64,000 bases of DNA from Sycobia sp. Sy_11 (taxonomy: Eukaryota > Arthropoda > Insecta > Hymenoptera > Epichrysomallidae), in assembly GCA_018907035.1 (NCBI GenBank), contig JACCIC010000135.1:1109001-1173000 (forward strand). Reading direction: 5' to 3'. The notes under the pieces are model-generated. The model did no database searches and was not told the DNA's origin. It saw only the letters and a program-made list of their open reading frames with translations. The position numbers and the translations under genes were made by a program. Within the stretch, counting starts at the first letter, position 1; every line of letters begins with the position of its first letter. Of this stretch, positions 35,955-47,394 are shown piece after piece.

Positions 35955-36960
35955 ATTCTAAAATTTAAAAATTTTGGAAAAAAATATTTTAGTTCTATAC
36001 ACTTTTCTAAGCGATGTTCAATAAGTTCAATACACTTTTTATAATGAGAATTGTCAAGCTCCTCATAATAGCCATTAATTGCCGACACCACCTCTTCATT
36101 GTTGGAAAATCTTTGACCAGCAAGTCATTTTTTCAAGTCATGGAACAGAAAATAATCTGAGGGAGCTAAATCTGGCGAATAGGGTGCATGAGGAAGCAAT
36201 TCAAACTTTAAATCATTAATTTTGGCGATTGCAATAATGGATGTGATAGCTTGTGCAGTGTCTTGATAAAACAACACTTTCTTCTTAGAAAAATGCGGCC
36301 ATTTTGGCTTGATGTTTTCGCTCAAATTTTGCAATATGTTCGGATAATAGTCGCCATGAATAGTTTTTCCTTTTTCAAAATAGTCAATGAAAATTATCTC
36401 ACATGCATCCCAAAAAACCAATGCCATAAGCTTGCCTGCATATGGAACATTGTTTGCCTTTATTGGAGCCAGTTCTACTTTTTGAGTCCTTTGTTTTGAT
36501 TGTTCTTTTGTTTCGTATGTAAAGTGCTAGACTCATGTTTCATCCGTGGTTATGAACCGGCGAAAAATTCGGCTTTATTTTTGCGAAACATTGCCAAACA
36601 CTCAACTGAAACATCTTCAAAACGCTGTTTTTGTTCCATTGTGAGCAAACGCGGCAACCATCTTACGCACAACTTTGTCGTCTCCAAATCTTCTGTTAAT
36701 ATGCGATCTACTGCACTTTTTGAAATGCCTATCCTGCCTGCTGCCTAGCGCGCATTTGCAGTTGACGGTCATCCAGTACCGCTTTAGGGATTCTCGTCAA
36801 CATTTCTGGAGTCGTCGCCTCGTTTATTCGTACCACTGCAATCCTCGTCTGAGCAGCTCATACGGTCTCGTTTATACTCTGCTATCCAATATTATACTCT
36901 TGCAAACGAAGGAGCAGTCTTATCCAGAGTAGAGTCTAGTTCAGCTTTTATATTGGTTTG
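35955..36960 (-). mobile_element. irritans-type mariner element, broken transposase
   Basis: The frame from 36427 down to 36125 reads LMALVFWDACEIIFIDYFEK, then KVLFYQDTAQAI (second Asp) and HAPYSPDLAPSDYFLFHDLK (third Asp), followed across a stop by QRFSNNEEV. Upstream, in broken frames, come RTQKVELAPIKANN and QCFAKIKPNFSP. The terminal repeat near 35950 was not defined, and the start is lost in stops beyond 36800. Confidence 0.72.
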
Positions 36961-36989
36961 GCTGAGGTCTTTCAAATCAAAGTAATGTA

Positions 36990-37125
36990 TCACTCATGTA
37001 GGCTGCTCCGTGGCCCCTAGATCAATGATGCATCTCTCTTGTCATCTTCGATTCCGCAACTGTCGGCTCGGTCGTTGATGTTTATACTAGCTTGCCCTTC
37101 CGCTCTGATTGACGAATATTTCAAG
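36990..37125 (-). repeat. direct repeat copy 1, coding-like, unclassified
   Basis: The minus strand reads EGQASININD, then GIEDDKRDASLI. A second copy at 37797-37930 reads GQTSINIKDQAESWGVEEDK in the same frame. Conservation at the peptide level suggests a TE ORF fragment. The family is not recognised. Confidence 0.5.
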
Positions 37126-37439
37126 ACTGACTAGATCCGCGCGTCGCTCTTTGGAGACAGAAGCTCAGAAGGGGATAGGGACGCGGGCTCACGGCCCTGT
37201 GAAATTAGATGCCATGCCAGACGATACAACGGCGAGGCTCGTCTCTGCGAGCCGTCCTGTTCACAGGTGCGATGTCCCAAAGCGCAACTCTGGCAGATGT
37301 TCCTTCAGAACAAGGCTGGCCTTCGGTCCGACGCCCCTTTGGACGAGACCGTCTCAGATCCTATTCCAGGGGATCTCATGGGAGAGAAGGAAAATCGAGG
37401 TTCCGTTGAAGAAATTGAGCAGAAAAAGTGAGAAGACAG

Positions 37440-37467
37440 AAGGGCAAAGAAAGAGAGAGCGAAAGAA

Positions 37468-37501
<34 letters not shown>

Positions 37502-37590
37502 GGGAAGGGAGAAATAGAGAGAGAAAGAGAGGCAGAGGAAAACAGAGAGAAAGAGAGAGGAAAAGAGAGTCTCACTGAGAGAGATTTCTC
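37440..37590. repeat. purine-rich (GA)n-type tract
   Basis: Degenerate GAGA/GAAA sequence. Glu-Arg-rich frames through it are artefacts. Confidence 0.85.
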
Positions 37591-37755
37591 ACTGATTAGC
37601 TGCGTATAGATCGTGTGCGAGTTTCCTTCCCGCTATATCTGGCTCGAAGGGCCTATGTTAAATTATTATGTTAAAAGTGGGAAAGTTAATCACACACAGT
37701 GCATCAGGTTCAAAGATGGATTATTTTTATCTTTAACATAATGGCTACACTATCC

Positions 37756-37796
<41 letters not shown>

Positions 37797-37800
<4 letters not shown>

Positions 37801-37930
37801 GCTTGTTGATCCGGATTGTCCCGTCGCAGCAATGACGCATCGCTCTTGTCCTCTTCGACTCCCCAACTTTCGGCTTGGTCTTTGATGTTTATACTAGTTT
37901 GTCCGTCCGCTTTTTGCTCCCGACTTTTTG
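37797..37930 (-). repeat. direct repeat copy 2, coding-like, unclassified
   Basis: About 130 bp in the same orientation as 36990-37125, 800 bp away. Both share TTGATGTTTATACTAG and GCATCNCTCTTGTC-like blocks. It directly follows a (TA)n tract at 37761-37795. Confidence 0.5.
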
Positions 37931-37956
37931 CTAGCATCACTTTTAATCGCGTTAAG

Positions 37957-38025
37957 ATGCCAAGTTTTGAGCCAAGGAAGCGTCATTTACCGAAATTGTT
38001 AATTTACTTCTTTCATTTAAACAAT
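37957..38025 (+). mobile_element. mariner transposase N-terminal stub
   Basis: The plus strand reads MPSFEPRKRHLPKLLIYFFH, the start of a mariner transposase of the same group as the copies at 38.0-39.3 and 55.4-56.4 kb. It is cut after about 22 codons, where the opposite-strand mariner begins. Confidence 0.55.
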
Positions 38026-38029
38026 TTAA

Positions 38030-39285
38030 CAAATCAATTTCCGCCGTTTCTTATAAAGAAATCAGAATTTATTGTAAAAAAAGATACAAATAATGTTATT
38101 CAAAATATTGCCCATCACTTTCTATTACTTTTTTTGGCCATCTATCGGACAGCAAGTGGATACCCCGTCTACAAAATTACTCGTCTTTTGAGGCGATCCA
38201 CGAATCGACCCACTTCTTCAATTCCTCGTAAAAAGTTTAAGTGCTGCTCAGACAGACCATGAGTCATCAACCGAAATAGCTGGCAGTCTGAAGAAGCAAT
38301 GTCTGGTGAATACGGCGGGTGAGGTAGGAAGTCCTAGTTCAGTGCTTCTAACGTTTCCTTTACGATTTTTGCAACATGTGGCCAAAAGATGTCATGCTAA
38401 AAAATAACTATATCGTGCCTTTTGGCATATTGTGGACGTTTAATCTTCAATACTCGGCTTAATTGCATCTGCTGTTATTGGTAACGTTGCTCGGTGTCTG
38501 TTTGATTGTGTTGGAGTAATTGATAATAGATTACTTCAAGCTTATCTCAACAAATGCTCAGCATTAGCTTCTTGCCACGAATATTTGGCCATCGAAGTAG
38601 AGGCATACCCGGGCTTACTCCATGACTTCCTACGCTTTGGGTTGTCATAGTAAATCCACTTTTCGTCTTCCGTGACGATTCGATATAGAAATCCTTTTCG
38701 ATTTTGCCTTTTAAGCAATTGTTCCCAAGCGAATATGCGACGTTCGACGTCTCTTAGCTTCAGTGCAAAAGGAACCCAATTTCCTTGCTTTTGGACCATA
38801 TCCAGAGTTTCCAGACGTTGTAAAGTAGCTTGCTGAGTCAGTCCCAACTCTTGTGCTTCTTGCGTTTGGCACGGATCTTCCTCCAGTAAAGCTTCCAATT
38901 CTGTGTCACCATACACTTTGGGCCTTCCACTGTGTGTTTTGTCAACGTCAAAATCAAAATACTATTTTAAATCACACTACTTTTAAATTTTTGGGACCAC
39001 TCCCGATAACTTCTCTCACTCAAACTAACAACACCATATGCTTCTATGAGTAGCCGATGTGCTTCAACTGCAGATTGCTTTAAATGACGCAAATAAATTA
39101 ACAATTTCCGTAAATGACGCTTGCTTGGCTCCAAACTTGACATCGTAACACGATTAAAAGGTTATACTGTTTACATATGTCAACATATACTACACGACTT
39201 TTTATAGCTAACAATGTCGATGTTATCTTATCGGTGGCGCCATCTTTTGAAAACGGCGGAAACTTATGTGTTCACTTAATATATA
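38030..39285 (-). mobile_element. mariner element, nearly complete but broken
   Basis: The 5' end has a terminal repeat-like AAGTTTCCGCCGTTTTC inverse (near 39255) and the 3' end AATTTCCGCCGTTTCTT (near 38040). Coding on the minus strand: SLEPSKRHLRKLL near 39140, LEALLEEDPCQTQEA, QKQGNWVPFALKLRDVERR, TEDEKWIYYDNPKRRKSW (first Asp) and, after stops, LPHPPYSPDIASSDCQLFR (third Asp). The stop at 38542 and several frameshifts inactivate it. Confidence 0.75.
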
Positions 39286-40340
39286 TCATTATACTGGCTT
39301 CACTTCTCAAAAATTATAATAAGCAATATTCCTGGAAGTCGGTACTGCAGAACATTGTGATTAGTTCTGCAAACTATCCCAATTAATTTCTCTAGTAATT
39401 GCTATGATCGATTCGCACTTCCTTCAAACGTATACAGCACTCTTAATTACTCGGAAGCAGCGAAGCCCATAACCTGTTAGATTATTAGAATATGAGAATA
39501 TGAAGATGGCAAATATAGAAGACAATCATACTAATAGTGCGTCTTTATTCTAAGTCATCTATCAATTATATGTGTCGGTTTCAAACGGGAAACAAACCAA
39601 CTGAACTGATATGCTACGCAGTTGCAAAGAGCAGCCTAGCGGCGCAGATCAAGTGCGTAAAATATACAGTGCAACAATGTGCATTCAATACAAAGCCTTA
39701 TTCCACCAATTATTCAAGGATTTTAATGGAACCATGCAATGTTCTAAACGAGAATGAACTCCGAAACATTGTTGATATTTCAATAAATATGCGTAAAATT
39801 GAAAAATATTATCTGAAAGTTTACTAAAGAAATTATATAGGTCTATCAACTACCAGATTCAGCCATGTCATAGCTTGGAATCGCTATTTATAAATTTATA
39901 ACATCTTCATTTTTCTAATAGTCAAGAGGTCAACAATCTTTCTCAAAAGAAACTTTATGAGAATTTTCTGAGCGGTTTTTCATTAATTTTCACATTCTAA
40001 TTGTCGATAACTTATCCTCATCCTCCTTGTTTGTGGAAGTTATACATAATATGAATGCCGGGATATACAGAACAACCAGAAACAACGAAAAGTCATGCCT
40101 CGATTAAAATGTAAATTGGGAAGAGGCGAAGTCGAACTAGATCCTAGTAGCACTGGGTTGTGATCAAATGCATGGATCAAAAAAAGAGATACACACACGC
40201 ATACACACGCGCGCATATAGATAAATTAACCATTTTAATTATTTTTATTCTTTTTTTATATTAGACAGTATAATACATAACTCTTCGAACATTAATTAAA
40301 GTTAAATTTATAATTCAATAGTATCAGGTTTGACATTTAC
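39286..40340. other. no TE gene recognised; intron 6 of helicase
   Basis: A 96-codon plus ORF at 39537 has no recognisable motif and AT-driven composition. It is not annotated as a gene. Confidence 0.45.
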
Positions 40341-40446
40341 TTGTAATATATGGCCGAGTTGCAATTCCCATAGACGTTAATACATTTGCAATATTAAAGG
40401 CTGTTCGTCGATTTTGGCAAATAATGATACCACAGTCTCTATCACT
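40341..40446 (-). CDS. RecQ5-like helicase exon 6 (motif IV)
   Basis: An isolated 106-bp exon lies between two huge introns. The acceptor is CTATTTCAG| before 40446 and the donor is ACAA|GTAAAT after 40341. It is read in phase 0 from exon 5 and leaves phase 1. It encodes SDRDCGIIICQNRRTAFNIA, then TSMGIATRPYIT. RecQ5 has [20 protein letters not shown] and RGVNAKAYHAG here. Spacing is preserved, but the YHAGL element is replaced by YITRS, and YC by IC. Phases on both sides match, which is hard to explain unless it belongs to the same gene. Confidence 0.8.
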
Positions 40447-40791
40447 CTGAAATAGTTATAAATAATAAATTATAATTAAGTATATACATTAAATATTTAC
40501 ATCATAAAGATTTACACTTATTTTTTCCAATAAAAAATAGTATAATGAAATTTAGAACTATTAAAGTTTTAATATGTAGATTACAGTCCCAAAATGCCAA
40601 ATCATTTTATAATATATTATATAAAAGAAAAATTTCAAATAAAAATATTAGATACAAGAGGTTCTAACTAAAGAGCTAAAGTATTTGATTAAACTTGAAA
40701 GAAATTCTAGACTTCTTTTGGTAGGTTATTTAAGAGTGAACAAGTATAGCACATTAGAATATGTGAAATAATTATTTAAAAACTAATACTA

Positions 40792-40845
40792 ATGGAGGTT
40801 TGCATTCAATCCATTGAAGAACAAATTAATGTATTGGATGTACAA
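40792..40845 (+). CDS. possible short first exon, unassigned
   Basis: An ATG at 40792 opens MEVCIQSIEEQINVLDVQ and is followed directly by a consensus donor, CAA|GTAAGT. The peptide looks like the start of a coiled coil. It would be on the strand opposite to the helicase, inside intron 5. No following exon was found, so this may be chance. Confidence 0.2.
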
Positions 40846-40884
40846 GTAAGTTTCCAGGGTTTTTCCAAAATGTGAATTTTTATT

Positions 40885-42050
40885 ATGAAAACATGGTTAC
40901 ATATACTTTAAAAATTAATAAATATTTTTTATTGGTCTTACAGTCCAATCAATTCAATCTAAAAATAAAATAAAAAAAAAATAAAAAATAAAATTAAAAA
41001 TAAATAAAAATAAAATAAAAATTAAAAATTAAAATTAAATTAAAATTATAACGACAGTCAGACTGTTCTTGTTTACATTTACCTCCGTAGACTAATCTGA
41101 AAATAAAATATTAGCTGAAAAAATTCTTTGTTAGTAAAGTGCAGTCTGATTGTCTCCAACACCCTTACCTAATTGAAGATTTGTCCAACGTTTCGAGCTC
41201 GCTACGACTCCTCATCAGGGACTGGAGGAGATACATATACTTTATTCAAAGTAGCACCCATCGAAAATTATAATTTTTTCCCATCTTCTTGTCAATTTCT
41301 GAATTCTGGACCAAAAATTCTCTTCTTTTGAGCCTCAGAACGTATCAAACCAATGTTTGATTCTACTAAAATGAAACATATTCTCGTAAGAGATTTATAC
41401 AAAACCCTTTTGATCCCACTATATGCAGAGCATAACTTTATTTACGTGAACATTTCGATTCGACGTCGGACAGGCGGACTCGCCGGGCTTTGTATATGAA
41501 TTTCTGCGTTTAAGGTTATCGTAATATCCATTGTTCATCACCAATGACAAAACGATGCAAAAATGGTTTATTTTTACATCGCTACAGCAAAATTTCTGAT
41601 ATGCAAAAGCGCAGATCGACGTTCCCTAGCTTCCATTCGTACATAGACATAGACATAGTGAATATTTAGACATAGTGAAACTTGTTGCTCGACGCTCAAT
41701 GATATAGCAAGTTCATCTTGAATCTAATATGGATCTTCATCCAGCAAAGCCTCAAATTCCTCATCTTTAAAACTTTTCCGTCTTTTTGAAGCTATATTTT
41801 TCGCCAACTTCAAGATCATGACGATTCACCAATACATTCTGCCACATACATTTTTGAAACCAACGATAAGTCTCAGCCGCACTATTTCTGAGATTAAAGA
41901 ATAGAAGCAGTGCTTGCTGTAAATGACGTTTATTTAACTGGAAATTTTCTATCATTTTGCTCGATAAAATAACCGATACCTAAAGAAATACTCAAATATA
42001 ATACTGCAATGTTGTTGGCAGATACCCAACCTATAAATATAACACATGAG
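40885..42050 (-). mobile_element. mariner element interrupted by a Penelope-like fragment
   Basis: The N-terminus at 41955-41767 reads FQLNKRHLQQALLLFFNLRN, then AETYRWFQKCMW. The middle is decayed, with FEALLDEDPY and IMLCIWWDQKG-like pieces. The C-terminus near 41330-41240 shows RRWEKIIIF. Sequence typical of the 3' end (ACATGGTTACATATACTTTA) is split: one part lies at 40893 and its continuation at 41231, with 40912-41229 inserted between. Same subgroup as the 9.7-kb copy. Confidence 0.65.
40912..41229. mobile_element. Penelope-like terminal repeat, single arm
   Basis: One arm of the family seen at 35.1 kb: TTTTTTATTGGTCTTACAG, an (AAATA)n block, GACAGTCAGACTGTTC, ACCCTTACCTAATTGAAG and GTTTCGAGCTCGCTACGACT, then CTCATCAGGGACT. 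It sits inside a mariner 3' end, giving a relative date: Penelope inserted after the mariner. Confidence 0.8.
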
Positions 42051-42084
42051 GTAGGACATTTCTGCCCGGGATCCACTAGTGATG

Positions 42085-42545
42085 CCATTTTTTGACAAAT
42101 GCTGTCATATAACGCTTTCATATAACGAACCGAAGATTTCGGTTCATTTTGATTGACATACTTTCTCGATGTTCCTTTCATTTACCGCTTCTGTAGGCCG
42201 ACCGAAGGCTCATTGAGATCTTCCATGCCATCTTTGAAACGCCGAAATCACTCATTAATAGTTGCACAACATAAACAATGACAACCATAAACTTGTTGCA
42301 TCATTCGATGTTTTTCGGTAAAACAATAATTTCACGGTTAATTTATTAAGTTTAGAAAAAAACTTAATATTAGTTCTTTGATCAATGTTCATTTTCCGAC
42401 CAAAAAACAAAGCACTCTATGAATTGAGGCGCAATAACTTCGCTCTCTCCATCCAAGTGTTCATTTCGGCAGAATTTAAATAAAATAGGTTCCTTTCGCA
42501 TATGATCAAAAAAAGTTAGCGCCACTACTTAAGTTCAAAAGTCTA
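42085..42545 (-). mobile_element. mariner N-terminal fragment, different subfamily
   Basis: The minus strand reads MNIDQRTNIKFFSKLNKL near 42390, then AFQRWHGRSQ and FGRPTEAVNERNIEKV near 42190. These are the start of a mariner transposase of another subfamily than the preceding copy. Stops break it and the catalytic domain is absent. Confidence 0.55.
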
Positions 42546-43317
42546 AGAACTTTTAAAACAGACATTGTATATATTGTGACAGGGCATAAGGCGCCCGCGC
42601 CGACTTGCCCGGACGAAGATGGCACGCGCAGCATCCTGCGGCCAAGAAAACTTTAAGGCGCTTGCGCGCGTCGTTCCGCCTTTACTCAGCGCCGTTTCCC
42701 GCCCCCTTGCCTCACCGCCCTGGTCCATACTCGTCTTAGGCTGCACGATTGCATACTTTCAATTTAAAGATTTACAAAATTTATCATTTAACAACTGCGA
42801 GGAAAAAGATATCGGCATACGTCAAATGGAACCACGTATAGATAGAAAATGAACTGAGAAGAAATAAATTAAAATATTCACAAAAACAAGATATTCTATG
42901 GACTCTGAAGAGACAGATACCAAGAATAAAATAAAATAAAAATCAATGATTTTATGGTAAGAAGAATAAAAAATTATATGCAGAGGAATAAAAAAAAGAA
43001 AGAAAATCTAAAATAAAATTATAAAAACAGGCAAAGTGAGAAAGAATAGATTTCAAAGGAAATGCGAGAGTTGAACAATTAAGTCAGCTGTACGCGCAGG
43101 TAAAGAAGAAATCATAGTTATTATATATTTGTTAAAGTTATTATATTCAGTATACAACTTTGCTTGCACCTTTTTGCAATACATGGCTGTAGCGGTAATT
43201 GGTAGTCGAAATAAATAGATCGTAGACGTTATTCAATAGCTTAGATATTGGTAAACATAACATCATCGAAATATTAGTCGATTTGTGTCTGCATCATAAA
43301 GTTATTCTCGATTAAGC
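42546..43317. other. no gene recognised; short GC-rich block
   Basis: 42573-42760 is GC-rich (starts TGTGACAGGGCATAAGGCGC) and may be an LTR fragment. The rest is AT-rich intron. Confidence 0.35.
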
Positions 43318-43795
43318 ATGTCAGTTTACGAGCCAAATTCTCGTCATTTGTAGGAGGATTTAATTTTAGAGGATCTAATGAAGAACAGTGATTTTCACGT
43401 CAAAGATCGGCATGGCGGTAGAAGAGAAAAGGTTTTTGAAGACGCAAAACTGAAGGCATTACTTGATCAAGACTCGTGTCAAACACAACAAAAATTATCC
43501 GGAACATTGGGAGTAACGCGAGAAACCAATTTCAAAACATCTGAAAGTCATGGGAAAGATTCGGAAGCAAGGAAACTGGGTGCCGTACGAGTTGAAGCCG
43601 AAATATTTTGAACGGCGTTTATTTGCTTGTGAACAACTGTTTGCAAGGTAAAGACGGAAAGGAATTTGACATCGTATTGTGATTGACGACGAAAAATGGG
43701 TTCATTGCGATAATTCCAAGCGTAGAAAATCATAGGAATATTCCGGCCATGCTTCCGCATCGACGGCCAAACCATATTGACGGTTCCAAGGTCAT
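43318..43795 (+). mobile_element. mariner fragment, N-terminal half with internal deletion
   Basis: Starts MSVYEPNSRHL and has lost much of the first helix-turn-helix region. It then reads HVKDRHGGRREKVFEDAKL, ALLDQDSCQTQQKL, KLGAVRVEAEIFERR-like sequence across a stop, and DDEKWVHCDNSKRRKS (first Asp). It stops where another mariner sequence begins. Confidence 0.6.
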
Positions 43796-43798
43796 GCT

Positions 43799-44760
43799 GA
43801 GTAGTTAATCGAACAACAGAGGAATGGTTTCGACGATTCAGAGCCGCTGAAAACGACACCATGGATATGCCAGCCGGCGGAAGACCTGTAATGACGTATA
43901 CCGATCAAATCTTGGAATTTCTCGAGCTAGGCCGACATGTGGCATCTTGTGACATCGCCCAGGAGATGAGAGTTAGTCATCAAACCATTTTAAACCATCT
44001 GCAGAAGGCTAGGTACAAAGGCTAGGTACCTCTATATTTGGGTGCCGTATAATTTGACGCAAAAAAAACTTCTGGACCGAATCAACGCCTGCGATGTGCT
44101 GCTGAAACGGAACGAACTCGACCCATTTTTAAAGCGGATGTTGACTGGCGACGAAAAATGGATCACATATAACAATATCAAGCGAAAACGCTCGTGGTCC
44201 AAGGCCGGTGGACCGTCCCAAACAGTGGCCAAGCCGGGATAGACGTTCAGGAAGGTTTTGCTGTGTGTTTGGTGGGATTGGAATGGAATCATGCACTATG
44301 AGCTGCTCCCATATGGCCAAACGCTTAATTCTACCATCTACTGTGAACAACTGGACCGCTTGAAGCAGACTATCGACCAGAAGCGTCCACAATTGGCCAA
44401 AAGGATGGGTGTAGTGTTCCACCAGGACAACACCAAACCACACACTTCGTTGATGACTCGTCAGAAGCTACGGGAGTTCGGATGGGAGGGTTTATCGCAT
44501 CCACCATATAGACCGGACATAACGCCAAGTTATTATCATCTGTTACTGTCCATGTCGAACGCCCTTGGTAGTGTAAAGTTGGACTCAAAAGAGGCTTGTG
44601 AAAAGTGGCTATCCGAGTTCTTCGCAAATAAGGAGTGGAGTTTCTACGAAAGGGATATTATGAACTTGCCGTTAAGATGGAAATAGATTATTAAACAAAA
44701 CAGCGCGTATTTGAAGTAAATCCGACCACTGAAACACTTTTTATAAAGCATTGAATGAAG
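43799..44760 (+). mobile_element. Hsmar1/SETMAR-like mariner, C-terminal two thirds
   Basis: Coding runs in two main frames. The first has VPYNLTQKKLLDRI, FLKRMLTGDEKWITYNNIKR (first Asp) and RSWSKAGGPSQTVAKPG, with a stop at 44242. The next, from 44258, has LLCVWWDWNGIMHYELLPYG, MGVVFHQDNTKPHTS (second Asp) and SHPPYRPDITPSYYHLLLS. In the last motif the third catalytic Asp (normally APSDYH) is Tyr. It ends with NLPLRWK. The group is cecropia/mellifera type and the element is inactive. Confidence 0.78.
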
Positions 44761-45326
44761 AGCAAAAAAGCGGAAGGGAGATATTTGACAACCTAATAAG
44801 AAAAGCGGGAAAAACGGCGGAAGCAAAGTTGTACACCTAGTAGATAGAATTCTAGAGAATAGGATATATATCTATATAAATTAGATATATTAGTTACAAA
44901 AGCTATATAAATTAGTTATAAAAAAATAAATTAGAAAAAAAGAAAAGGAAATTAAAAAACAAAATAATAATTGTTTCCCCTTCCTTTTAATAAATAAATG
45001 GTTTATCGGTATACTCTTCCGTAACCATAATAAAAACGAGAAAATAAGCTACTAATAACAACATTAGTAGCTCCAAACAAACTATTACAATATCCAAAGA
45101 AATGGAAATAAAGTTGTTCTTGAGTATGTGATAAAAGAAAAAAAAATATCTAATTTTGTTCCTTTTTATCTTTCCGTTATCGATTTTTTTATTTGTGTCA
45201 ATCGAATCAATATCGACGAATAAATTTAATTTGTTGTGTGCACGGAACTCTAAAAAAATAGAATTTTTCTCGTCAATTTTTGGCCGCATGAAAAAATGGA
45301 GCCCATTGTGGGGCCATGCAGGCCAG
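44761..45326. other. no gene recognised
   Basis: AT-rich, with no motif or terminal repeat recognised. Confidence 0.45.
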
Positions 45327-45512
45327 CAAAAGAAAAGGCCAGAGTGAAGGACTAATAACTTGATGATCTGAGTTCAAATGCCGGTCTCCGTCGATTGACA
45401 TAAGCACCGCTGTAATAAATTACATGTACTTTGTTTACAAACACATCGTAGATCTCCGTCGCTGATTAGCGCCGGTATTTGAAAGCATAAATAGAGCGGC
45501 ATCGCGACGCCA
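45327..45512 (+). repeat. tRNA-like SINE, plus-strand copy
   Basis: Shares GAAGGACTAATAACTTGATG, GAGTTCAAATGCCGGTCTCC, TTGTTTACAAACACATCGTA and the tail GAAAGCATAAATAGAGCG with the copies at 14.9 and 21.9 kb. Its left end is altered. Confidence 0.65.
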
Positions 45513-45985
45513 TCTTGGCTACTTGGCGGCGTGCGACCGTGTGTAGTGGAAGCGGCCATTGTCGCGGTATACCGTGCGGACAGAATCATTTGACGATTTT
45601 TTTTGATTCGATGAGAGGTTCATATATTAGATTTGTCTAATTGCTGTATTTAGTACAGAATTAATTACTAATAGTATAATAGTATAATATAATAGTATAA
45701 TAAATTCTTTTCTTAATACTTTTACTGAAAACATGACCACATTTTAAAAATTGCTTATAAATTTATGATTCTCTTAATCAGTCATCAAATAATCTTATTT
45801 AATTTTAGTTCAACAATTAAAGCGTATTGAATTTGATAACAATTAAAACTCAATTTTTTTAATAAGAGGTCTAATTAACATTGTTGAACAGGAACTGTAA
45901 TTTTAATTTCCAACAATTAATATTTAAAAAAATTTGATTGCATTAATGGGTATTCTTTTTTTGAAAATGGTTGATAAACATTACA
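45513..45985. other. no gene recognised
   Basis: Short GC-rich start (45515-45590), then AT-rich sequence. Confidence 0.4.
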
Positions 45986-45989
45986 GCTT

Positions 45990-46940
45990 CTATCGACTCC
46001 TAGGTTTCAAAAACATAATTGCTTCTATCGACTCCTTGGTCTGGAGGAGTTCCTTGACTAGTTTTTCAAGCGCTGTATACGTCGTTTGGCTCAATAGAGC
46101 TCGTACCTCAATAGAGGTGTTGATATCTCTTTGGAATTTGATCCTAACTTCCTTGTATTTGGGACAGACGGCCAGGACTTGCTCTGGTATGTGAATAATG
46201 AGCACGTGTCTTTGAGTACTGGCCAACTTGCGTTGCTGTTCTACACACATCAAATCGTGCTAACCTGCCACTGCATAAACAGCGATAGATATGAATAGCG
46301 CAGTATAGATAGTACTAAACGCCTTAAATTTGAGGCCCCATTCCTAACTTACCAGGCGTTCAATCCGTCTTTACCGTTTGTTTTGCTGCAAGCTCATGCA
46401 AAGCCTCCGACTTAGCCTCCGCCCGGGCACATCTGATGACTATTTCAGAAATGACCACCGTTAACTCCTTGAGACTCCTGATTCCATCCTTCCTCAGTTC
46501 AGGATCCTACGATGTTTTGAGAACCACTTTTATCTTTTCATAGAGGTCCGCACTATGTGCTGGGACCTCTAGGCAATCCCTAGTAGAATTGCTGGATGGG
46601 CTACCTTAGTAAGAGCTGTCGCGCAGTTTTTGACGTTGTTCTCTGGGCATTTTCTGTTGCTGGTCTTGGCAGCAGCTTTCCTGATTCTGCCTTGAGGAGG
46701 GGTTTTCATCCTTATCTTCCGATTTCCATCCAATCGGCGGCCTAGATCTGCCTGCAACCTGGACGGTATCCTTAGAGTCACCTGCTTTGGTGAGCCTTAC
46801 TAGTGGCGTTTTGGCGGCTCTGTTTTGCTTACATCCGTTTTAATTGGCTCCCTCTGCGCAGTCTTGGCCTTGTCTTTTGGCTTTCTATTCTTCCTATCTT
46901 TCTCCTCTTTTACTCTCTTTTTAGTTTTTATCATTATGTC
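45990..46940 (-). pseudogene. ORF1/gag-like remnant of an unclassified retroelement
   Basis: Coding-like pieces follow each other on the minus strand. A Lys/Arg-rich start lies near 46935 (KKRVKEEKDRKNRKPKDKAK). Then come VRLTKAGDSKDTVQVAGRS (about 46800), LYEKIKVVLKTS, DGIRSLKELTVVISEIVIRC with ARAEAKSEAL (46560-46390), and EVRIKFQRDINTSIEVRALL (46170-46100). The order basic region, disordered, helical is that of insect retrotransposon gag proteins. Stops and frame changes break it. No RT was found with it. Confidence 0.4.
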
Positions 46941-46989
46941 TTACGTGCACCTACTGAAGTTGCTTTGCAGCGTCCCGTTCAGTTGACAG

Positions 46990-47340
46990 AGTTTTTAAAT
47001 TACGAGCAGTATAAAAATATCTCTGACAGTTATAAGGGATCCCATCTTCGACCCCGGAACCATGCATCCCTTATCGCAACTGCCTCCCACTTAGGATTAG
47101 GGATTTTTTAGAGTAGTTCCTTCTCTTGGCCGGGCAATGAAGCCAAACCCCCGGCCCATTAAAGCAGCACGTTCCATCGATTGACTCTCGGTGGTCGCTG
47201 AACCACTTGTAACGGGTTTGCGGTAATTAAGAAGTTAGCGCCAATTTCCCACTCACAGCATCTGTAACTCCCGGGATCACCAAGCCCGTAAGGTCAAAAG
47301 CTCGTTCGATCATATCCTGAAAGACTATTGCTGTATTTTA
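46990..47340 (-). other. GC-rich leader-like segment upstream of the gag-like remnant
   Basis: On the minus strand it precedes the gag-like remnant and contains a strong hairpin, GGGCCGGGGG...GCCCGGCC (47117-47160). It may be the 5' untranslated region of that element. No coding sequence was seen. Confidence 0.3.
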
Positions 47341-47394
47341 GCCGTATCCTCCATGCATGTTCCATTGACTCAAGATGAGGGATACGTTATCCCG

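Noticed and set aside
37109..37609. A 166-codon plus ORF
   Set aside because: Its second half is purine-rich low complexity and the first half shows no motif; the other strand is equally open.
39537..39827. A 96-codon plus ORF in helicase intron 6
   Set aside because: No recognisable domain, no splice context and AT-driven composition; cannot be supported as a gene.
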